Of a stretch of 64,000 nucleotides of DNA, positions 49,174 to 58,310 are shown one piece after another. A program made the position numbers and the translations under genes. Each line of letters begins with the position of its first letter. Positions within the stretch are counted from its first letter, which is position 1. The DNA lies in the NCBI RefSeq assembly GCF_000702885.1, contig NZ_JNKO01000004.1, positions 124,001-188,000 of the forward strand, read 5' to 3'. This DNA is from Oribacterium sp. P6A1. GTDB taxonomy: Bacteria > Bacillota > Clostridia > Lachnospirales > Lachnospiraceae. The notes beneath the pieces were generated by a model that saw only the letters and a list, made by a program, of their open reading frames with translations, was not told where the DNA came from and searched no databases.

Positions 49174-50346
49174 ATGAAAAAGAATGTATTTTTAAAGAAG
49201 GTACTGGCCGCTATGGTAGCCGGTGCGATGCTTACAGGCTGCGGCAGTTCAACTGCAGCTACAGGTGCAGCAACAACATCTGCAGAGACAAGCCCCGCAG
49301 AGACAACAGCGGCTCCTGAAACAAGTAAAGAAGCTGAAACAGAAAAGGCAGCAGAAACCGGGGCTGCAGCAGAGACAACAGCAGAAGAGAGCAGTGCGGC
49401 AGAGTCTCAGGAAGCGGCAAAAAGCGAGAGCGCTGCAGAGACTGAGGCCTTCGGAGACACCTCTGACGGTGCCATGAAGATTGGTTCACTTAAGGGACCT
49501 ACCACCATGGGACTTGTCAATCTTATGAATGAGGTTGAAAACGGTGATAAGAGCGGATATCTCTTTGAGATGCAGACACAGCCGGATGTTATTCTCGGAA
49601 AGCTGGTGGCAGGAGAGCTCGATGCTGCCCTTATTCCTGCAAATCTTGCGGCTATAGCCTACAACAAGACTAATCAGGGAGTAAGCGTCGTAGACATTAA
49701 CACACTGGGCGTTCTTTACTGCGTTACTGCAGATGAAAGCATCAAAAGTGTAAAGGACCTTTCCGGAAAGACGGTTCTTTCTACAGGACAGGGCGCCACA
49801 CCGGAGTATGCCCTCAACTATCTTCTTGAGAAGAATGAGGTTACGGATTGTGACCTTCAGTTCAAGTCTGAAGCAACGGAGATTGCAGCAGTGCTTTCAA
49901 AGGATCCTGCACAGATTGCTGTTCTTCCGCAGCCCTTCGTAACAGTGGCTATGGCTCAGAATCAGGATCTTAAGATTGCATTCTCACTTACAGAGGAGTG
50001 GGATGCGGTTTCAGAGGATTCAAAGCTACTTACAGGTGTCACAGTGGTAAGAAATGATTATCTCGAGAACAATGAAGATGCGGTTAAGGCATTCATTGAG
50101 GACCACAAGGCAAGCACCGAAAAGGCGGTTTCCGATGTTAAGGGAACAGCCGGACTGGTTGCAAAGTACGGAATCATTCCAAAGGCTCCTGTAGCGGAAA
50201 AGGCACTTCCCCAGTGCAATATCGTAGCTGTTACGGGTGAAGAGATGCAGAAGAGCCTTTCCGGATATCTCAAGGTGCTCTTTGATCAGAATCCTAAGTC
50301 AGTAGGCGGAAAGCTTCCTGAGGATGGTTTTTATTACGTAAAGTGA
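49174..50346 (+). CDS. ABC transporter substrate-binding lipoprotein (NMT1/SsuA-like)
   Basis: 390 residues from the ATG behind GGGAGG. A signal peptide with lipobox MLTGCGS is followed by a linker of about 80 residues made of Ala, Thr, Glu and Ser, then a type II periplasmic-binding domain (MKIGSLKGPTTMGLVNLMNE, AGELDAALIPANLAAIAYN, VKDLSGKTVLSTGQGATPEY, AVLPQPFVTVAMAQNQDL). The NMT1/SsuA group binds thiamine precursors, sulfonates, nitrate and similar small molecules; the ligand is unknown. It heads a receptor-permease-ATPase set. Confidence 0.87.
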   Translation: MKKNVFLKKVLAAMVAGAMLTGCGSSTAATGAATTSAETSPAETTAAPETSKEAETEKAAETGAAAETTAEESSAAESQEAAKSESAAETEAFGDTSDGAMKIGSLKGPTTMGLVNLMNEVENGDKSGYLFEMQTQPDVILGKLVAGELDAALIPANLAAIAYNKTNQGVSVVDINTLGVLYCVTADESIKSVKDLSGKTVLSTGQGATPEYALNYLLEKNEVTDCDLQFKSEATEIAAVLSKDPAQIAVLPQPFVTVAMAQNQDLKIAFSLTEEWDAVSEDSKLLTGVTVVRNDYLENNEDAVKAFIEDHKASTEKAVSDVKGTAGLVAKYGIIPKAPVAEKALPQCNIVAVTGEEMQKSLSGYLKVLFDQNPKSVGGKLPEDGFYYVK

Positions 50347-50358
50347 TATAGTCATGTA

Positions 50359-50404
50359 AAGTGTCACAGTTTAGAACAGAGGGTTCTTACTGTGGCACTT
50401 TTTT
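50359..50404 (+). terminator. Terminator between receptor and permease genes
   Basis: An 11-bp stem with one G-T pair (50359-50369 with 50390-50400), extended by an inner stem (gaac/gttc), is followed by six T residues. As it lies inside the operon it may attenuate permease and ATPase expression relative to the receptor. Confidence 0.8.
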
Positions 50405-50440
50405 GCTAGAATATAAAGAATCTAAGACTGACTCAGGAAC

Positions 50441-50524
50441 GAAAGTTTGAAAGAGAACTTTCAAACTTAGCTGGTGGGTCATATACGAGCTCGGATGAAC
50501 CCGGCTCGTGCCTGACCCATGGAG
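50441..50524 (+). ncRNA. Second structured leader, next to the permease ribosome site
   Basis: A perfect 11-bp hairpin (50443-50453 with 50458-50468, loop agaa) is followed by a long stem in three parts. These are tgggtca 50475-50481 with tgaccca 50513-50519, acgagc 50485-50490 with gctcgt 50504-50509, and cgg 50492-50494 with ccg 50501-50503. The stem ends one base before the GGAG ribosome site of the permease. A control element is likely; its ligand is unknown. Confidence 0.5.
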
Positions 50525-50530
50525 ATAATA

Positions 50531-51295
50531 ATGAAAGAAAACAGCAGTAAAGAGGCTATTACTTTTTTGAAAAAAATAGGAATCATACTATTGTGGCTTA
50601 TTATATGGCAGCTGCTGAGCGCCGCCATTCATAACAGCATCCTTATGGCAGGCCCCATTGAATCAGCGGCGGCCTTAAAGCAAATGATTTTAACGAGGGA
50701 ATATTGGAACTCGGTTTTATTCTCTCTTCTCAGGATCATGGGAGGCTTTTGCTTCGGCTCAACAGCCGGAATCATACTTGCCTTATTGTCTTATCGGGTG
50801 AAGTTTATGGAGGATTTTCTTAAACCGGTCATATCTGTTTTAAAGGCAGTTCCTGTTGCGAGCTTTGTCATCATTCTGCTTATCTGGGCAGGCAACAGGA
50901 TATTATCCTTTTATATAAGCGGGCTGGTTGTGCTTCCGCTTATATATATAAATACCCTGGGAGGGCTCAATGCAACGGATCCGAAGCTTCTGGAAATGGC
51001 GGAGGTATTCAGAATGCCGGGCATCAGACGGCTAAGATACATTTATCTGCCTTCGGTTTACCCTTATCTTTACAGCGCTTTTCAGGCGTCCATCGGTATG
51101 GCATGGAAAAGCGGAGTGGCGGCGGAAGTTATAGGCCAGCCCCTTGGATCCATGGGAAACGGACTTTATCAGGCAAAGATATATCTTGAAACAGCTGATC
51201 TTTTCGCCTGGACCGCTACCATAGTGCTGGTTTCATTTCTGCTTGAAAAGCTTATTCTCGGGGCCATGGGATTCTGCTTCGGAAGAGTGAAGTGA
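50531..51295 (+). CDS. ABC transporter permease (SsuC/ThiX type)
   Basis: 254 residues with about six helices. The cytoplasmic EAA loop, which contacts the ATPase, reads EMAEVFRMPGIRRLRYIYLP and is followed by SVYPYLYSAFQASIGMAWKS. The ATG at 50531 follows GGAG at 50521-50524 and gives MKENSSKEA; the ATG at 50519 lies inside a hairpin arm. It forms one transporter with the lipoprotein before it and the ATPase after it. Confidence 0.88.
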   Translation: MKENSSKEAITFLKKIGIILLWLIIWQLLSAAIHNSILMAGPIESAAALKQMILTREYWNSVLFSLLRIMGGFCFGSTAGIILALLSYRVKFMEDFLKPVISVLKAVPVASFVIILLIWAGNRILSFYISGLVVLPLIYINTLGGLNATDPKLLEMAEVFRMPGIRRLRYIYLPSVYPYLYSAFQASIGMAWKSGVAAEVIGQPLGSMGNGLYQAKIYLETADLFAWTATIVLVSFLLEKLILGAMGFCFGRVK

Positions 51296-51459
51296 ATTCC
51301 TGTGAATGTAAAATGCGTTAAGGAAAGATTGATTACTGCATGGAATACAAAGTTTCACGAGTTTTGTGGATTGCTGGAAAAAAGATGATCAAATTGATAT
51401 TCATATATTAGAAATCAAAGTTATTTCATGAGGTATTAATCTAAAAGGAAACATGGAAT

Positions 51460-52065
51460 ATGCAGATATATTTCAAAGACATAACAAAGACCTATGATGG
51501 GAAAACTGTCCTTGATCATGTGAATCTTCACATTGATACGGGGTCAGATAACAGAGATGTGCTTCTAAGGGGGCCATCAGGCATAGGAAAGACGACGCTC
51601 TTAAGGATCATCGCCGGCCTCGAAAAGGCAGACAGCGGCAGTACAGAGATAAGCATGGGAGAGGCGGCCCACGGCGGAAACAGTCTTAAGGTGGGGATGG
51701 TATTTCAGGAGGACAGGCTTTTGGAAAAGCTTACGGCGGTTGACAATGTCTCCCTGGTGGACCCTGCCGTTTCCCGGGAGAGGGCGAGAGAGGCTCTTTC
51801 AGAGATACTTCCGCCGGAAGCATTGGACAAGCCTGTAAAAGAGCTTTCCGGAGGAATGAAAAGGAGGGTGGCCATAGTAAGGGCCATGCTTCCGCCGTCG
51901 GATATGCTGGTAATGGACGAGCCCTTCACGGGGCTTGACCCGGATACGAGAGAAAGAGTCATCGCTTACATCATGAAAAGTAAAGGAAAACGTCCACTGA
52001 TTCTGGCTAGCCATGAGGTGGAGGGACTTCCGAAGATGAGAGAGCTGATTCTGGAACAAAAATAA
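51460..52065 (+). CDS. ABC transporter ATPase, short form
   Basis: 201 residues, about 40-50 shorter than typical SsuB/ThiZ proteins. Walker A GPSGIGKTTL, Q-loop VFQEDRLLEKL, signature LSGGMKRRVAIVRA, Walker B MLVMDEPFTGLD and the switch histidine in LILASHEV are all present, so it should be active; the C-terminal extension is simply lacking. A 164-base spacer without a clear terminator or promoter separates it from the permease. Confidence 0.88.
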   Translation: MQIYFKDITKTYDGKTVLDHVNLHIDTGSDNRDVLLRGPSGIGKTTLLRIIAGLEKADSGSTEISMGEAAHGGNSLKVGMVFQEDRLLEKLTAVDNVSLVDPAVSRERAREALSEILPPEALDKPVKELSGGMKRRVAIVRAMLPPSDMLVMDEPFTGLDPDTRERVIAYIMKSKGKRPLILASHEVEGLPKMRELILEQK

Positions 52066-52157
52066 AAAAAGATCTGTATAAAGATTATTGAGGCAAATCT
52101 GCCCGGTTAAGGCAGGTTAGATTAAGCGGCAAAAGGCCATAAACAGGAGATTTAAGA

Positions 52158-52772
52158 ATGTACGAAATAGGACCTTACACCATAGAGGATAACCAGAAAA
52201 GAGAAGACAGAACGGAGCTTATAGACGGATATATCTATAAGATGAAGGCGAATCTGCCGATTTACGGAGTGTATCTCAGAAATCTTTACGGCATGATCAC
52301 ACAGGCCTTAAATGGTACCGAAGAATATGCAAGAGCCTTCATGTATGTGGGGGTACGTCTTGATAAGGATGAGAAGACCTGCATAGTACCGGACATCTGC
52401 GTGGTCAGGGATGAGCAGCAGGTTGCGGGAGGTAAGTTTGTGGAAGGGGCTCCCGATGTGACCATTGAGTTTCTGGGAAGCGATCTTGAGGACAGAAAAC
52501 GGGATCTGTTCCTGAAACTTACAAAATACAGAGATGCGGGAGTGAAAGAGTACTGGATCATAGATGTGGAGCATAAAGCCCTTATGGTCTACGATTTCTC
52601 TGATGTCACTCTTCCGAGGCACTATAGCTTTGATGATGAAGTACCGGCGGAAAGCATTGTGCCGGGATTCAGTATAGACTTTAAAGAACTGGAAGAGAAG
52701 GTAAAGAAATTCTATGAGATGGCGGAGTTTACCAGAAAGATGAAGGAAAAGAAGGCGCAGCAGGAAAAATAA
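52158..52772 (+). CDS. Uma2-family (DUF820) PD-(D/E)xK nuclease-like protein
   Basis: 204 residues. RTELIDGYIYKM at the start, the PD of CIVPDICVV, the E of APDVTIEFLGSD, LKLTKYRDAGVKEYWIID and the closing LMVYDF follow the Uma2 pattern, a PD-(D/E)xK fold widespread in cyanobacteria and Firmicutes with unknown cellular role. The end (EKVKKFYEMAEFTRKMKEKK) is a charged helix. Start behind CAGGAG. It may be co-transcribed with the ABC ATPase 92 bases upstream, but no functional link is known. Confidence 0.85.
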   Translation: MYEIGPYTIEDNQKREDRTELIDGYIYKMKANLPIYGVYLRNLYGMITQALNGTEEYARAFMYVGVRLDKDEKTCIVPDICVVRDEQQVAGGKFVEGAPDVTIEFLGSDLEDRKRDLFLKLTKYRDAGVKEYWIIDVEHKALMVYDFSDVTLPRHYSFDDEVPAESIVPGFSIDFKELEEKVKKFYEMAEFTRKMKEKKAQQEK

Positions 52773-52896
52773 ATCTGCCACAAATCTGCCACACCGATAA
52801 TCTAGTTTAGCCCACAGGACCTCAGCTAATATAACCGGGAGCTCAGAAAGAGCAAATACAAAAACAACAGGATTTGGTTGATTAGGAGGTCAAAAA

Positions 52897-54447
52897 ATGA
52901 TCGCAAATAAAAACAGCAGGAAGAAATGGATCCCGACTATGGGAAAAACAGTTCTTGCGGCAGGTGCACTTGCAACAATTATGGCAACAGGAGCCATGGC
53001 GGCAGGCTGGCAGCAGGAGGGTGACGACTGGTATTATCTCGACAGCAACGGAAATTACGTCACAGACAGCTGGAAGGTTTCAGACGGTAAATACTACTAT
53101 CTCGGCTCAGACGGAACTCTGGCTAAGAACACACTCATCGAAGACGGTGATTACTACTATTATGTAGGCTCAGACGGTGCCATGATCACAAATTCATGGA
53201 AGGCCGTTGCAACAGACGACGAAAATTATGACGGTTATGCATGGTACTACTTCCGTGAGACAGGTAAGGCATATGAAGATACATCAAGCCCTGTTACCAT
53301 CAGCGGCAAAAAGTACATGTTCGATGACGAAGGAAAGATGCTTTACGGCTACGTTGATGAAAACGGTGAAATGATCGACGTTTCCGAGGATGCCCAGGCA
53401 GTTTATGAGGCTGTATGGTACTTCGGAGATAAGGACAGCGGCGCCATGGTAACAGGCTGGCACCAGTATGAACAGGATCTCTCAACATCGGATGAGACCT
53501 ATGAGGACTACACAGCTATCTGGTTCTATTTCAAGTCTGAGAACGGTAAGAAGCTTACAGATACCACAAAGGTAATCAATTCCTACAGATACACCTTCGA
53601 TTCAAACGGTGTCATGGTTTCAGGATGGGATGAAAATGCTTCTTCATCAACAACATCATCAACCTCAAACGTTTACAGATATTCAGATCTCACATCAGGT
53701 TCCATCAAGAAGAACTCATGGGTAAAGGCTATACCTAGTGAGGAAATGGACGAGGATGATTATAATGACGGCACATATCGCTGGTTCTACACAAACAGCT
53801 CAGGCTATGTGGTAACAAGCCAGGCAAAGAAGATCAACTCCAAGTGGTACTTCTTCAACGAATACGGCATCATGCAGAGCGGACTTCTTGTACTTGATGC
53901 AAGCTCCATCTCAAGCTGCAGCTCTATAGTTGAGGACCTTGACGAGGATGAAATTACAGCCGCTGATATCTATTCACTTGGTGAGACAAACGGAGGAGAT
54001 CTCAATCTCTACTACTTCGGAGATGAGACAAGCGGCGCCATGAAGAAGGACGGTACAGTAAGCATTACCCTTGAAGACGATACTTACACCTTCTACTTCA
54101 ACTCAAACGGTAAGGCATACAATGGTATCAAGAGCAAGAAGTACTATAAGTACGGTATCCTTCAGAAGGCAGCAAGCGATACATATTATGAACTGGTTGA
54201 GTACGGCACAACGGGAACATATGTACTTGTAAGTAAGGCAGGCTCCATCGTGACAAGCGGTTATGTAAAGGATGCGGATGATAACTACTATGCTATCCAC
54301 GATGGTAAGGTAGCTTTCATCGAGACCGATGACCTTGCTTCAAAGGCAGCTGCAGCATATAAAGCAGGAAATGATACATTCACATACAGCTCAACAACTT
54401 ATGACACAGCTGACTATGTATCTGCAGAGTATACACTCTACGACTAA
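52897..54447 (+). CDS. Secreted cell-wall-binding repeat protein 3
   Basis: 516 residues behind AGGAGGT. The signal peptide (MGKTVLAAGALATIMATGAM) is cut near AMA-AG. Almost the whole mature protein is built of choline/glucan-binding-type repeats: WQQEGDDWYYLDSNGNYVTD, WKVSDGKYYYLGSDGTLAKN, RYTFDSNGVMVSGW, KWYFFNEYGIMQSG. It is close in design to protein 1 (9766): the signal peptide is followed at once by AGW, and it too has no catalytic domain. The three genes look like one family. The next genes are a two-component system; a regulatory link is possible but not shown. Confidence 0.85.
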   Translation: MIANKNSRKKWIPTMGKTVLAAGALATIMATGAMAAGWQQEGDDWYYLDSNGNYVTDSWKVSDGKYYYLGSDGTLAKNTLIEDGDYYYYVGSDGAMITNSWKAVATDDENYDGYAWYYFRETGKAYEDTSSPVTISGKKYMFDDEGKMLYGYVDENGEMIDVSEDAQAVYEAVWYFGDKDSGAMVTGWHQYEQDLSTSDETYEDYTAIWFYFKSENGKKLTDTTKVINSYRYTFDSNGVMVSGWDENASSSTTSSTSNVYRYSDLTSGSIKKNSWVKAIPSEEMDEDDYNDGTYRWFYTNSSGYVVTSQAKKINSKWYFFNEYGIMQSGLLVLDASSISSCSSIVEDLDEDEITAADIYSLGETNGGDLNLYYFGDETSGAMKKDGTVSITLEDDTYTFYFNSNGKAYNGIKSKKYYKYGILQKAASDTYYELVEYGTTGTYVLVSKAGSIVTSGYVKDADDNYYAIHDGKVAFIETDDLASKAAAAYKAGNDTFTYSSTTYDTADYVSAEYTLYD

Positions 54448-54564
54448 TATTTAACGCACAGATTAAATTTAAAAAATAAAGCACTCTCCAAAAGATTACA
54501 AAAGACTTTCCTCAGGCTAAGCAGGAAAAGTTTTAAGGGGTAATAATGCTTCTGCCCCTGAATA

Positions 54565-54600
54565 AGACCTCCGGTTCGAAAGGACCGAAGGTCTTTAATT
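54565..54600 (+). terminator. Terminator of cell-wall-binding protein 3
   Basis: A 10-bp stem with one mismatch (54565-54575 with 54584-54594, loop tcgaaagg) followed by tttaatttt. Confidence 0.75.
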
Positions 54601-54689
54601 TTATGCAGATAAAGGCTTCAGCCTCATTTCAGAAAGAAATGATAGAATCTGCGAAAATATGCGCTTAATACGGTGCGGATGGAGAAAAT

Positions 54690-55628
54690 ATGGACGAAAT
54701 ACTTATCTATGTTGTGGATGATGAAAAAGATATAAGGGAAATGGAAAAGACCTTTCTGGAAAATGAAGGCTACAAGGTTGAGACTTTTGCCAATGCTGAC
54801 GATGTGATGGCGGCATTGGGAGTTTCGCTTACAGAAAAGGGGAAAGAAGCTTCATCGGAGATTGACATCAACGAACCCTTATGGATCAGAAAGCCGGATC
54901 TCATTATTATGGACATCATGATGCCGGGAACCGGAGGGTTGGCCGCATGCAGCAGGATTCGTAAGTCAGAGGATACACTGTTAAAAGCCATGCCTATAAT
55001 TCTGGTTTCGGCAAAGGATACCCCTCTTGACAGAGTGACGGGGCTCACAATGGGAAGCGATGACTATCTGGTCAAGCCTTTTCTTCCCCTGGAGCTGGTG
55101 GCCAGGGTGAAAGCTCTTCTCAGACGCTCTGACATACTGAGAGATCAGCTTCTGAGTGGTGGGGGAAATACGAATGTCACTGCAGAAGAGACCGGGAATA
55201 GGGGGATGAATAGCCTTAATGGGGTAAAAAATTCACCTGATGTGGGAGAAATCCCGCTTAAATGTGGAAATCTTCTGGTGAATTTCTCAGCTCACAGGGT
55301 ATATGTTGAAGAAAGCGTATCAAAGCCGGATAAAACGGGAATGAGTGAAGTCGGAAATGTGGAAAACATTTGCATCAAAAACGTGGATGTACAGGTGACT
55401 CCCATGGAATTTGACTTCCTTCATTTTATTATGCTCAGAAAAGAAACGGCAGTTTCAAAAGCAGAGCTTCTGGCAGGAGTCTGGAACCTCCCTGATGCCG
55501 GGCTTCAGGAGGATGTGAGAATGACCGATGACCTGGTGAAACGTCTCAGGAAAAAGCTGAGAGCAGCGGGATCTACAGCCAGGGTGGAAACAGTATGGGG
55601 ATTTGGCTACAGAATGACTGAAAACTAA
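54690..55628 (+). CDS. Response regulator, OmpR/PhoB type, with insertions
   Basis: 312 residues against about 230 usually. The receiver domain has YVVDDEKDI, the phospho-aspartate in DLIIMDIMMPG, and ILVSAKDT and DDYLVKPF; the C-terminal winged helix has VTPMEFDFLHFIMLRKETAV and RKKLRAAGSTARVETVWGFG. Extra polar segments are found in the receiver (about 20 residues, SLTEKGKEASSEIDINE), in the linker, and before the recognition region (near 55138-55395). It is paired with the sensor kinase that follows. Confidence 0.93.
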   Translation: MDEILIYVVDDEKDIREMEKTFLENEGYKVETFANADDVMAALGVSLTEKGKEASSEIDINEPLWIRKPDLIIMDIMMPGTGGLAACSRIRKSEDTLLKAMPIILVSAKDTPLDRVTGLTMGSDDYLVKPFLPLELVARVKALLRRSDILRDQLLSGGGNTNVTAEETGNRGMNSLNGVKNSPDVGEIPLKCGNLLVNFSAHRVYVEESVSKPDKTGMSEVGNVENICIKNVDVQVTPMEFDFLHFIMLRKETAVSKAELLAGVWNLPDAGLQEDVRMTDDLVKRLRKKLRAAGSTARVETVWGFGYRMTEN

Positions 55629-55727
55629 AAGGAAAGTTCTACGGAGCTTGATGCTGATTTTTGATACATACCTGAACCTACAGGGTATGTAAATTCTGAG
55701 AGAGTAATATAGAAAGACGGAAATTTA

Positions 55728-57095
55728 ATGGATAATAAAATTAACTGGCTCTTTAGGAGACTGAGGATACTGCTTCCGGTACTTATGGTGCTCATATGTT
55801 TTTCCTGGTCTGTATGGTTTGTGATCGGGAAAGGCGCCAATAACTATCTTTCTTTCACTGCGGAGATGGATGTGGACCGTAAACTTCACGATGTTATGAA
55901 GGAAACAGAAAAGCCCCATAAAAACGGTACTGATTTACAGAACTCTGTAAAGAAACATTTCAGCTTTGAACCGGGGGAGGTACAGCTTTTGGTATTTGAT
56001 GAAGAAGGTGAAGAGGTATTTCATTCTTCCGGAAGGAATTACAGCAGGGAACTTGCAAAAGAGCTGAAAAACGCCCTTACAAAAGGCGAAATCGGAGAGA
56101 AAACGGTCTCTTTGAATATAGATGAGGACATGTACAAAGTCGCGGTGTTTAAAGCCGGGAAATCAGAAAAGAGCTACATCCTCTACAAGAAGGTTGAAAA
56201 TGCCGGAATTCTGCTTCGGCAAATGCGGTACTACATTCTGTGGATCACAGCCCCGATGCTTCTTATAGCGGCAATAGCCATCTTTTATCTGTCCAACAGG
56301 CTGGAGAAGCGTGAAAGGGAAATGGAGAGACAGAGAGAACATGAAAAAATGATACTGGAGGCACAGCGCGAAAAAGAAAAACTGACTGCGGAAATGGAAA
56401 GGGAACGAGCTGACGAAGCGGCAAAAAACCAGGCAGAAAGAGAAAAGCTTTTCAGAGACATTTCGCATGATCTGAGAACACCCCTTGTGTCCATAATAGG
56501 ATATGCGGACGGAATTAAAAGGGGAATAATCAGCGATACGGAAAGGGCAGCGGCGGTTATCGTGAGAGAAGGGGAACGGATTCAGAGACTGCTTGAATCA
56601 AGCCTCACTTTATCCAAGCTCGATTCGGATTCATGGCCCGGAAACAAGGTTACATTGTCTCTTAACGAGCTTATATCGGAACAGGTGGAAGCCCTGGAAA
56701 AGCTTGATGACAGCAAGAAACTGGTGTTTGAAGAGACGGAAGAGACAGCGGATGATATATTCATGACAACGGATCCGGATCTTCTCATAAGAATAGTCCA
56801 GAATATCGTTTCCGACTGCATGAGATACGCAGAAACAGCGGTGGAGATTAAGCTTATGGGGGGTGAATTTGCCCATATAACCATATCGGATGACGGCCCC
56901 GGGATAGCAGAGGAGGATCTGCCCCACATGTTTGAACTCTATTATAAGGGAAAGGATGGAAAATATGGCATAGGATTGTCCGTGGTTGCCAGTGCCGTAA
57001 AGTATCTGGGAGGCTCCATAACAGTGAAAAATAAGGAATTTCCCGGGCACGGAGCGGTGTATTCACTGATGCTGCCCCTTGCTAAAAATGCTTAA
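55728..57095 (+). CDS. Sensor histidine kinase
   Basis: 455 residues. Two transmembrane helices (about residues 13-35 and 167-187) flank a short external domain of about 130 residues. A long charged coiled coil (about 190-240) follows. The phospho-histidine is in the H-box FRDISHDLRTPLVSIIGYAD; N-box IVQNIVSDCMRYAET, G1 ISDDGPGIAEEDL and G2 GIGLSVVASAVKYLGG complete the kinase. A 99-base spacer separates it from its regulator. The signal is unknown. Confidence 0.93.
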   Translation: MDNKINWLFRRLRILLPVLMVLICFSWSVWFVIGKGANNYLSFTAEMDVDRKLHDVMKETEKPHKNGTDLQNSVKKHFSFEPGEVQLLVFDEEGEEVFHSSGRNYSRELAKELKNALTKGEIGEKTVSLNIDEDMYKVAVFKAGKSEKSYILYKKVENAGILLRQMRYYILWITAPMLLIAAIAIFYLSNRLEKREREMERQREHEKMILEAQREKEKLTAEMERERADEAAKNQAEREKLFRDISHDLRTPLVSIIGYADGIKRGIISDTERAAAVIVREGERIQRLLESSLTLSKLDSDSWPGNKVTLSLNELISEQVEALEKLDDSKKLVFEETEETADDIFMTTDPDLLIRIVQNIVSDCMRYAETAVEIKLMGGEFAHITISDDGPGIAEEDLPHMFELYYKGKDGKYGIGLSVVASAVKYLGGSITVKNKEFPGHGAVYSLMLPLAKNA

Positions 57096-57281
57096 ATTAA
57101 TACGATAATGCTGCGTAATTAATAAAAATACAGTGAATTTATCAAAATACTGCGATTACAGACAGTTTTGATGAAATGTGGAAGTTTGCGGAAAAAATCG
57201 GGAAAACGGCCGATTTGAGGCTTCTGTTGAGGCACTGATAAAGGGATAAAAGGGGATAATTTGATTATTCAAAAAACAGAG

Positions 57282-57332
57282 ATGCTCAAAGGGCAGAAAT
57301 GAACTTTGAGCATTTCTTTCTTTTATTTTTTT
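57282..57332 (+). terminator. Terminator after the two-component operon
   Basis: A perfect 10-bp stem (57282-57291 with 57304-57313) followed by a long T-rich run. It lies 190 bases after the kinase stop. Confidence 0.82.
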
Positions 57333-58244
57333 GTAAATCGGAAGGGGAAGTATACCGGTTGTCCGCCGTTTGGGAAGGAAAGCAGTAAAAAACCATGGCG
57401 AAAAGATAAGAAACAGTATCAGGTACTATTAATTTAAAAACTGAGCCGGATATACCGAAAAAACCTCAAAAAATGCTGATTTAAAAGGAGAAAATATAAA
57501 TCAGAAAGGCGGTTTATGATGTAAAATTTGGGGCAATTTTAGAAGATTTTGGGGAGGGATAAAAAATATAAAATTTATATAAAAAATTATGAGATAAAAA
57601 TAAATAAAAAGTAATCTCCAAATGAAAAATAGGTGAAAAGAAACTTAATTATTAAATAAATAACCCTACTTTAAAAAATTATAGTTAAGTTCCTGCATAA
57701 AGATATGACCAGTGGGATTTAATGATTTTTGAATGTAAAATACAGTATAAAGTGTCAGAATAAAGCATTACCATATATAGAAGAGAAACGTAGATAAACA
57801 CAAAATACAGATTAATATCGAATATATGTTCTTATATAAACTCATAAAAATATATTCCGTAAAATTATAAGTGAGAAAAACAACATTTCAAAAGGGCATG
57901 TTCGTGGTTCAAAAGGTAATATAGAGGATAAAAATCCGGCGATTTTTGGCCTGAAAAAATAAAATGCCGGTTCCGGATGAAGTTTATGTATCCGATTACC
58001 TCATTAATGAGTCATTTCAAACATCGGTGTATTAATTTAAATAAAAAAGCTGTATTTTGACCATGAATTTCTAAGACAACGGAAATGGACTCTAAGAGTT
58101 TGCGGGACATGGCGTAATTCCGGACAAAATCCTCTCCTAAAAATTATGTTTTTATTTAAAGGTAGAAAATATTGAATGATTTTTGGGGTCTTCACCATAC
58201 CTTGAGGTCTTATTTTTGCAACTGGACCTGGTGATCACCTTTTT
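57333..58244. other. AT-rich spacer of about 0.9 kb
   Basis: No coding frame, RNA gene or repeat was recognised. Composition resembles the gene-free stretch at 42.5-46 kb. A perfect palindrome ggtgatcacc (58230-58239) lies right before the -35 box of the next gene and may be an operator. Confidence 0.45.
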
Positions 58245-58273
58245 TTGACAAATCCGAAGGGAAATTCTATATT
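58245..58273 (+). promoter_or_regulatory. Promoter of the TPP enzyme gene
   Basis: Perfect TTGACA (58245-58250), 17 bases, TATATT (58268-58273). The palindrome at 58230-58239 abuts its upstream side. Confidence 0.8.
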
Positions 58274-58310
58274 CTAAGTAGCGAATTTCACTGTGAGGAG
58301 CGGAAAAATT

